DNA of 45,958 nt from Erysipelotrichaceae bacterium (lineage in GTDB: Bacteria > Bacillota_I > Bacilli_A > Erysipelotrichales > Erysipelotrichaceae). The DNA lies in NCBI GenBank assembly GCA_017550145.1, contig JAFZQG010000032.1, positions 1-45,958 on the forward strand, read 5' to 3'. This document shows positions 41,329 through 45,958 of this stretch, one piece after another. A program made the translations under genes and the position numbers. Under the pieces are notes generated by a model. That model worked only from the letters and a program-made list of their open reading frames with translations. It did no database searches and was not told the origin of the DNA. The stretch's first letter is position 1. Each line of letters opens with the position of its first letter.

Positions 41329-42300
41329 ATGATCAATATCGATAAAGGAGTATCCATAATTCTTCATGACTGGCTGAACGTTCAGAAAGATGAACTGGTT
41401 CATTTTATTACGGATGAAACACACTTAAAAGAAGCCGAAGCGGTTGAACGCTGGGCCTACGGTGCCGATGCGATCTTAAAGACCACCATCCTCAATTCGC
41501 AGCTCGTTCAGAAAGGCGATGTCATAGAAAGCATGGCTGATGTCTTTGCCAAAGAAAACGTCATCATCGGTGCCACAGACTTTTCTTTTATTACCACCAA
41601 TGCCGTTAAAACAGCCGTCAAGAAAGGCGCCCGTTTCTTATCCTTACCTCTATCCTGTACCGATGGATCATCTCTGCTGGAAAATGATTTCATTCAGATG
41701 AATCCGCAGACCACCTACCGTGATGCGAAAAAGATCCTTAATGTATTAAAGAACGCCAAGGGTGTTCATATCACGACTGCCAAAGGTACGGATATGTATT
41801 TCGATATCAAAGACCGCAATGCCGGATACTTCAATGGCAAAGCGTCCCGTAAAGGTCTGATCGGTTCCTCTTCCTTTGAAGTGTTTGTCGCACCAAACGA
41901 AGACAAGACCAGAGGTGTACTTTATCTCGATGCCTCATTCGGCTATCTCGGCTTAGTTGAGAACACTGTCAAGATCACCTTTGAAAAAGGAAGGATTGTC
42001 AAAGCCGAAAGCAAAGGCAATGATGCCACCAAACTGATGAACTATATCGAATCATTCAATTCCGACAATATGTATAAACCGGGAGAACTGGGAATCGGCC
42101 TTAACCGTCTTTCCAAGACCAGAGGTGTATCATATATCGAAGATGAATCAGCCTATCATACCTTCCATATTGGTATGGGCAGAAACATCGGCTTGGGAGG
42201 CCAGCAGGAAGCAGCCGGACATTTCGATATCGTAACCAACGAACCGGATATCATTGCTGATAATAAAGTAATCATGAAAAAAGGCGAAATCGTCTGTTAA
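41329..42300 (+). CDS. AmpS/M29-like aminopeptidase family protein
   Basis: 323 residues of the COG2309 group (thermophilic aminopeptidase T/AmpS, also NicX-type dioxygenases). Segments include GTDMYFDIKDR, GELGIGLN, and the metal-site candidates AYHTFHIGMGRN and GHFDIV near the C terminus. It is shorter than the ~410-residue M29 peptidases and the N-terminal domain differs, so peptidase activity is likely but not certain. AGGAAG precedes the ATG. The double-glycine zinc ribbon gene follows 11 bases downstream and is probably co-transcribed. Confidence 0.75.
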   Translation: MINIDKGVSIILHDWLNVQKDELVHFITDETHLKEAEAVERWAYGADAILKTTILNSQLVQKGDVIESMADVFAKENVIIGATDFSFITTNAVKTAVKKGARFLSLPLSCTDGSSLLENDFIQMNPQTTYRDAKKILNVLKNAKGVHITTAKGTDMYFDIKDRNAGYFNGKASRKGLIGSSSFEVFVAPNEDKTRGVLYLDASFGYLGLVENTVKITFEKGRIVKAESKGNDATKLMNYIESFNSDNMYKPGELGIGLNRLSKTRGVSYIEDESAYHTFHIGMGRNIGLGGQQEAAGHFDIVTNEPDIIADNKVIMKKGEIVC

Positions 42301-42311
42301 AGGAGTAATCA

Positions 42312-42521
42312 ATGAATAAAAAAGAATTAAATCTGAATGATAATGAACTGGAAAACGTCAACGGCGGATTCAGTTTCAGGAATCTCTTTACGAAGAAATC
42401 CGTTAAAGTAAACTACTATTGCCCTAAATGCAGAAAAAAATGGAGCGAAGACATTAACATCAAAGTTGATAAATGCCCTAACCCCAAATGCAATAACCCG
42501 GATATCGAAGTTATTATGTGA
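42312..42521 (+). CDS. Double-glycine leader fused to a zinc ribbon
   Basis: 69 residues. The N-terminal LNDNELENVNGG (ending Gly18-Gly19) is a bacteriocin-type double-glycine leader, matching the LysM protein's leader at ND, acidic-Leu, Val and GG. The rest is basic and carries a zinc ribbon with Cys37, Cys40, Cys55 and Cys60 (YCPKC, then KCPNPKC). There is no Sec signal. AAAGGAG precedes the ATG. It lies in the same unit as the aminopeptidase gene, and a terminator begins at its stop codon. Possible roles are an exported peptide, or a leader-like tag used for something else; no exporter is in the window. Confidence 0.8.
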   Translation: MNKKELNLNDNELENVNGGFSFRNLFTKKSVKVNYYCPKCRKKWSEDINIKVDKCPNPKCNNPDIEVIM

Positions 42522-42542
42522 AAGTCCAATATGGACTTTTTT
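42521..42542. terminator. Terminator after the zinc ribbon gene
   Basis: AAAGTCCA (42521-42528) pairs with TGGACTTT (42532-42539) around ATA, then T-run. It may also serve lrgB from the other strand. Confidence 0.85.
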
Positions 42543-43233
42543 AATACAGTCCTACAAACAGTTCAGCCAGTAATACCGTAATAATACCGGCTGTTACAAT
42601 CGATAATGAACTCATGGCACCCTCGATCTCGCCGATCTCCAGAGCCTTTGAAGTACCGATCGCATGTGAAGCCGTACCGATAGCCACACCCTTGGCAATT
42701 CTGTTTCTGATACCGAATACCTTAAGTACCATCTCACAGATGATGTTTCCCAATACACCGGTAATGATAATTGCCGCTACGGTTATCGAAACATAGCCAC
42801 CCAGTTCTTCGGATACACTTAAACCGATAGCGGTCGTAATTGATTTAGGCAGAAAAGTCACAAACTCTTTCTTAGTAAAACCAAATACCTTACTCATAAG
42901 AAATATCGAACCGATACTGGTAATAACACCCGAAAAGATACCGATCAGAATTGCCTTATAATTAGCTTTCAGTTTATCTAATTGTTCATACAAAGGAACG
43001 GCCAGACAGATCGTAGCCGGAGTAAGCAGAAAACTCAGATATCTTGCGGAAGAATTATAGGTACTGTAATCCATACCGCACAACAGAACTATCGTAATAG
43101 TCAGAACTATTGCGACCAGTAACGGATTATACAGACCTGACTTTATCTTCTTCTTAAACGCAACCGCAATCAGATACGCAAAGATACTTAAGAAGATCCC
43201 GAAATAGGAAGAAGAACTCAAAAACTCTTTCAT
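42541..43233 (-). CDS. lrgB: LrgB-family membrane protein
   Basis: 230 residues, about six membrane helices. Family segments are NPLLVAIVLTI, PATICLAVPLYEQLDKLKANYKAILIGIFSGV, FLPKSITTAIGLSVSEELGG, and ASHAIGTSKALEIGEIEGAMSSL. GGAG precedes ATG 43233, which overlaps the lrgA end by four bases (ATGA); longer N-terminal forms are rejected. LrgAB proteins modulate murein hydrolase activity or transport pyruvate in Gram-positives. Confidence 0.95.
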   Translation of the reverse strand: MKEFLSSSSYFGIFLSIFAYLIAVAFKKKIKSGLYNPLLVAIVLTITIVLLCGMDYSTYNSSARYLSFLLTPATICLAVPLYEQLDKLKANYKAILIGIFSGVITSIGSIFLMSKVFGFTKKEFVTFLPKSITTAIGLSVSEELGGYVSITVAAIIITGVLGNIICEMVLKVFGIRNRIAKGVAIGTASHAIGTSKALEIGEIEGAMSSLSIVTAGIITVLLAELFVGLY

Positions 43234-43580
43234 TGTTTCTCCTTCCGTATGACTGCCTGAGTTATCAGTCCGCTGATCGCCATGACCAGAATCGTCGATA
43301 CAACAATGATAAGCAGATAGATCGGCCATTTACTCTCCAGAAGTTCCCAGACATCGATCAGCCCGACAGCTGCCGGAATAAACATAGCAGGCATGATTTC
43401 GATCAGGAAAGCCGATGTCTCTTTGATCTGATCTACCTTCAGTACTCCACTCACCAAAGCCACAAATAAAATCACTATTCCATAGATACTTCCCGGAACA
43501 GGCAGAGGCAGAAAATGATGAAGTGCTTCACCGATAAAAGATATTCCCAGTATTATTCCGAATTGTTTAAGGTATTTCAT
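43230..43580 (-). CDS. lrgA: LrgA/CidA-family holin-like protein
   Basis: 116 residues with four membrane helices, containing HHFLPLPVPGSIYGIVILF, the hallmark LPxPGSIxG segment, and FLIEIMPAMFIPAAVGLI. Works with LrgB, whose gene overlaps its stop. No Shine-Dalgarno precedes the ATG; TAAAAT lies ten bases upstream. Confidence 0.93.
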   Translation of the reverse strand: MKYLKQFGIILGISFIGEALHHFLPLPVPGSIYGIVILFVALVSGVLKVDQIKETSAFLIEIMPAMFIPAAVGLIDVWELLESKWPIYLLIIVVSTILVMAISGLITQAVIRKEKQ

Positions 43581-43590
43581 TCTTAATATG

Positions 43591-43596
43591 ATTTTA
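43591..43596 (-). promoter_or_regulatory. Possible -10 of lrgA, near-leaderless
   Basis: TAAAAT on the minus strand, ten bases before ATG 43580. The -35 is unclear. Confidence 0.35.
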
Positions 43597-43626
43597 ACAT
43601 TAACCTATATGTTATGATTATCTTGT

Positions 43627-43700
43627 GCGAGCGTGGTTCAATGGTAGAACCCGACCTTCCCAAGGTTGTGACGCGGGTTCGATTCCCGTCGCTCGCTCCA
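43627..43700 (+). tRNA. tRNA-Gly (anticodon CCC)
   Basis: The acceptor GCGAGCG pairs with CGCTCGC, the D arm is GTTC/GAAC, the anticodon loop TTCCCAA gives CCC at 43659-43661, the T arm is CGGGTTCGATTCCCG, and CCA is encoded at 43698-43700. It reads GGG codons. Confidence 0.95.
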
Positions 43701-43712
43701 GCAAACATTACG

Positions 43713-43738
43713 CATCTCGAAAGAGATGTTTTATTTTT
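43713..43738 (+). terminator. Terminator of tRNA-Gly
   Basis: CATCTC (43713-43718) and GAGATG (43723-43728) pair around GAAA, followed by TTTTATTTTT. Confidence 0.82.
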
Positions 43739-43854
43739 CTTTGCTGAACAAGCATAAAACTTTTTGTTTATTATGCTTTATGCTACAATCTTATTCGTAA
43801 ATATTTTTTTAAAACTTAAAGTAAAACATTAAAGAAGGGGGCAACAAAACAAAA

Positions 43855-44064
43855 ATGAAATGTAATCTTAAATGGATCAACATCTATAGCAATGAGACAG
43901 GTTATGTCGGTAAAGTTTCCAAAAAAGAAGGTCACTTTATTAGTTCTCCGGACAAAGCCGGTGCCAAGACATATGTTTCTGAAAAAGCTGCTAATAACGA
44001 GATTGAACTGCTGGCGTCCATGGGCGAAGCAGAAAACAACCGTTTCGAAATCGAAGAAGCATAA
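43855..44064 (+). CDS. Orphan 69-residue protein
   Basis: 69 residues, soluble, starting MKCNLKWINIYSNETGYVGKV and ending in an acidic tail. GAAGGGGG lies 13-14 bases upstream, an unusually long spacing. A terminator follows the stop codon, and a possible -10 (TACAAT near 43784) precedes. No family recognised. The translation has no low-complexity bias and the gene is fully framed by its own signals, which supports coding. Confidence 0.6.
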   Translation: MKCNLKWINIYSNETGYVGKVSKKEGHFISSPDKAGAKTYVSEKAANNEIELLASMGEAENNRFEIEEA

Positions 44065-44066
44065 AG

Positions 44067-44090
44067 AAGGTCCTCGCGGATCTTTTTTTA
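44067..44090 (+). terminator. Terminator of the 69-residue gene
   Basis: AAGGTCC (44067-44073) pairs with GGATCTT (44078-44084, one G-T pair) around TCGC, followed by TTTTTTT. Confidence 0.75.
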
Positions 44091-44112
44091 TACCTTTATA
44101 CAATCATATTGT

Positions 44113-44964
44113 TTATATTTGAATTAATACTATTCCTGATATAACGATCAGTGCTGCTAATACTTTCTTTAATAAAGAATCCTTTTCTTTCAAATAGAAA
44201 TAAGCAACAAAGACATTTATTATTGTAGTTACTGAAGCAATTGGAGCAATGGTAGTTACACTGCCAAATTGGTATGCTCTTAACATTCCTATGATCATGA
44301 TTCCCCATGAGCTACTAACAAGCAATATCGCCTTTTTATTGCCTTCTTTAAGTTCATTAAGAACGTCTGATGTATTAATTTTATCAACCAGTAAGATCAA
44401 TAAAGACGGAATAATTAAGGTAAATGCTACATATATAGGCATATTGAATTTATCTGATATTCCAACATCAACCGATATACCGATAGATGATGCTAAATTT
44501 CCCAAAACACCAAATACAACGTACTTATTAAATTCAAATTTCCCTTTTTTATATAAAACCATTACATTACCTATTAAGATAAGTATTGCACCGATAATTT
44601 TCTTAAGAACTATTTCTTCTTTAAAAAACACAATTCCCCATATAATCAGGAAAACTGTAGTCAATTGTCCTAATATACTGAATGTGGAAACATCTAAACC
44701 TCTTCTTGCTGTTGTATTAACTCTGTCAGCAATAGCATAAAATATACATGCAATAATCAAAAATATATAAGTTCTGATATCATCAGGAAATTGAATCTTA
44801 AATAACGGAACAAATAAAAGAACTATTAAACCGCCTAAAAACTGTAACAGTGTTGTTAATGCACCATCGTTTTTACTGCTCTTCGTAGCTACTTTATATG
44901 ATTGTGTAAATACAATATAAAAAACTAAATAAATAATTAAATTGAACCACCATGTATTTAACAT
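44113..44964 (-). CDS. DMT-superfamily (EamA) transporter
   Basis: 283 residues with ten membrane helices in two EamA repeats. The end of the first repeat shows FFKEEIVLKKIIGAILILIGNVMV, and the end of the second FYLKEKDSLLKKVLAALIVISGIVLIQI, the expected internal symmetry. It probably exports or imports a small metabolite. The gene is visibly richer in A and T than its neighbours, which may mean a foreign origin. AGAGGT precedes the ATG. It follows the tyrosine phosphatase gene by six bases. Confidence 0.9.
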   Translation of the reverse strand: MLNTWWFNLIIYLVFYIVFTQSYKVATKSSKNDGALTTLLQFLGGLIVLLFVPLFKIQFPDDIRTYIFLIIACIFYAIADRVNTTARRGLDVSTFSILGQLTTVFLIIWGIVFFKEEIVLKKIIGAILILIGNVMVLYKKGKFEFNKYVVFGVLGNLASSIGISVDVGISDKFNMPIYVAFTLIIPSLLILLVDKINTSDVLNELKEGNKKAILLVSSSWGIMIIGMLRAYQFGSVTTIAPIASVTTIINVFVAYFYLKEKDSLLKKVLAALIVISGIVLIQI

Positions 44965-44970
44965 AAATAA

Positions 44971-45756
44971 CTACCTCTTTAAGTTCTGATAAATATTCTG
45001 CTGTAAGACTCTTTCTTTGAATTTATCTATTACGTCTTTACTGATCCACATTTTCTCAAAGAGATTGGCCATACTGCCATGGGTCTTTTCTGCTTCTTCA
45101 AAGTATGTTTCGATATAGCTTCTGTGAGCTACTTCAAAAGGATTATCCACATCGGGATCCAGATCATATATTTCGTTTGTATACAGATAATCTTCGATTA
45201 TCGATTCTCTATCAACACCTAATGCTTCAAGAACCAGGGCTGTACCGATACCGCAGCGGTCTTTACCCAGACTGCAATGCCACAACACCGGAACATCGTG
45301 AGTCATGATGTAATACAGGAATCTGCCATACTGAGCTACACTGAATCCACTGTAGGCAATGTTCCTGTAGAAGAAACTCATATATTCGCGTGATGCTTCC
45401 ATATCGTTGTTTCCGCTTCTGATCCTGGCCATCAGTTCTTGCAGTTGTCTCCTGGTATCTTCATCTCTTCTGACACCGAAGGCATCATCGGTAGCTATTT
45501 CATTTAAGAAATACTTCGTATCCTTGTCTAGCTTATCTTTAGCTCTATGTGCTTCGTATTCGGAACGGAAATCAAAGACCGTCTGAACACCGATCTGTTT
45601 ATACAGCTTCTTCATGTCTCTTCGGCTTAAATGAGAAAGCTCACTGCTTCTGATAAGCAGATTATCTTTGATCACGTATCCGTCTTTATTGACGATACCG
45701 CCGAGATCTCTGATGTTTTGGATACTGTCGAGTCTGATTACCTTTGAGACATTCAT
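44971..45756 (-). CDS. Tyrosine phosphatase, bacterial dual-specificity type
   Basis: 261 residues. The P-loop is HCSLGKDRCGIG (HCx5R), the opening LDSIQNIRDLGGIVNKDGYVIKDNLLIRSSELSHLS is the family's N-terminal mark, and DFRSEYE precedes the catalytic domain. Related bacterial enzymes dephosphorylate phosphotyrosine or phosphoinositides; none has a signal peptide here, so it is cytoplasmic. TATAAT lies nine bases before the ATG with no Shine-Dalgarno. First gene of a pair with the DMT transporter. Confidence 0.9.
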   Translation of the reverse strand: MNVSKVIRLDSIQNIRDLGGIVNKDGYVIKDNLLIRSSELSHLSRRDMKKLYKQIGVQTVFDFRSEYEAHRAKDKLDKDTKYFLNEIATDDAFGVRRDEDTRRQLQELMARIRSGNNDMEASREYMSFFYRNIAYSGFSVAQYGRFLYYIMTHDVPVLWHCSLGKDRCGIGTALVLEALGVDRESIIEDYLYTNEIYDLDPDVDNPFEVAHRSYIETYFEEAEKTHGSMANLFEKMWISKDVIDKFKERVLQQNIYQNLKR

Positions 45757-45765
45757 GATGTTTCT

Positions 45766-45771
45766 ATTATA
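45766..45771 (-). promoter_or_regulatory. -10 box of the phosphatase gene, leaderless geometry
   Basis: TATAAT on the minus strand nine bases before ATG 45756. Confidence 0.45.
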
Positions 45772-45834
45772 GCTGTTTTTCTTCTTACTATCCGTATAAA
45801 ACGATTCCTTTTATAATACGTGAATTTAAAAGTT

Positions 45835-45888
45835 GATATCCCGTTTTCCCAAAACAAGTGTAGAAATTAAATCGGGATATCCCGTTTT
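45835..45888 (+). repeat. 13-bp direct repeats and 12-bp palindrome
   Basis: GATATCCCGTTTT occurs at 45835-45847 and 45876-45888, 41 bases apart. The second copy is part of a perfect palindrome, CGGGATATCCCG (45873-45884). This pattern upstream of a new gene resembles the multiple terminal repeats at the end of some insertion sequences (IS21-like), or a double operator. Confidence 0.7.
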
Positions 45889-45899
45889 GTGTAATATAT

Positions 45900-45942
45900 C
45901 TCATATTCTGTAGATATAGGAGGTAAATGTACAGAATATGAG
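45900..45942 (+). repeat. 13-bp inverted repeat flanking a ribosome-binding site
   Basis: CTCATATTCTGTA (45900-45912) and TACAGAATATGAG (45930-45942) are perfect inverted arms. The 17-base loop holds GGAGGT and the right arm contains the ATG at 45938. In RNA the start codon would be buried in the stem. Confidence 0.75.
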
Positions 45943-45958
45943 TAAAACATCAGATGAC
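45938..45958 (+). CDS. Start of a gene cut by the right edge
   Basis: Only seven codons are visible, MSKTSDD. GGAGGT lies 13 bases upstream, a long spacing; an ATG two bases after the GGAGGT closes after four codons. The repeats in front make a transposase or a regulator possible, but the product cannot be named. Confidence 0.45.

Noticed and set aside
42541..43580. lrgAB considered as part of a phage lysis cassette
   Set aside because: No endolysin or phage genes are nearby; the pair is a normal chromosomal operon of Gram-positives.
1..45958. CRISPR arrays or rRNA genes
   Set aside because: No regularly spaced repeats and no rRNA-like sequence were seen on reading both strands.

Overview
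The window looks like chromosomal DNA of a low-GC, Gram-positive anaerobe, most likely an Erysipelotrichia or related gut Firmicute. The signs are strong GGAGG ribosome-binding sites at many genes, a compact AddB without a helicase ATP site, a ferredoxin-type (group B) [FeFe] hydrogenase, YitT, LrgAB, YugP, a transketolase split into two genes, and lipoproteins with ordinary Gram-positive lipoboxes. No species can be named from the sequence alone.

Layout. (1) 0-1.1 kb: the end of a tyrosine recombinase pointing at the 3' end of a tRNA-Val, a typical genomic-island edge. (2) 1.1-9.0 kb: a membrane-anchored TIR protein, the addB-addA recombination operon, and an XRE-regulator/membrane-protein pair with a palindromic operator. 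(3) 9.0-16.8 kb: a Crp/Fnr-type regulator divergent from a nucleoside hydrolase, then small metabolic and unknown genes (DUF1893, ORF6N/PLD-like, nitroreductase, ATC-hydrolase family, YkvA, DUF2130, alpha/beta hydrolase). (4) 16.9-22.9 kb: N5-(carboxyethyl)ornithine synthase with a GNAT, the hydrogenase with an APH-like kinase, YitT, a LysM protein with a double-glycine leader, and a P-loop protein. (5) 23.0-28.5 kb: a five-gene Ugp-like ABC transporter operon with an NPP-type phosphodiesterase in the middle. (6) 28.6-30.5 kb: a DUF4160/DUF2442-HTH pair that looks like a toxin-antitoxin module, and a lipoprotein with three internal repeats. (7) 30.6-35.4 kb: nucleoside hydrolase, transketolase N and C halves, and divergently a zinc ribbon protein, a TrpF-fold protein lacking the catalytic cysteine, and a PfkB kinase. 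This reads as a nucleoside/pentose salvage locus. (8) 35.4-38.5 kb: SGNH hydrolase, free-methionine sulfoxide reductase, YugP protease, MsrA and an AlkZ-related protein. (9) 38.5-43.6 kb: DUF969-DUF979-pyroglutamyl peptidase operon, AmpS-like aminopeptidase, a double-glycine-leader zinc ribbon protein, and LrgAB. (10) 43.6-45.96 kb: tRNA-Gly, a 69-residue orphan, a DMT transporter with a tyrosine phosphatase, and a repeat-rich right edge that opens a new gene and may be the left end of an insertion sequence.

Observations that stand out: two small proteins with the same bacteriocin-type double-glycine leader on unrelated cargo (LysM, zinc ribbon); eight genes whose -10-like hexamer sits only 6-10 bases before the ATG with no Shine-Dalgarno sequence, suggesting common leaderless transcription; a perfect palindrome in the regulator/nucleoside-hydrolase gap with class II activator geometry; a TA-like promoter with its operator packed between -35 and -10; and a 13-bp inverted repeat flanking the ribosome-binding site of the gene at the right edge. 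Start sites were reassigned from Shine-Dalgarno placement where noted. No CRISPR array, rRNA or convincing riboswitch was seen, and no gene-free stretch exceeds 300 bases.
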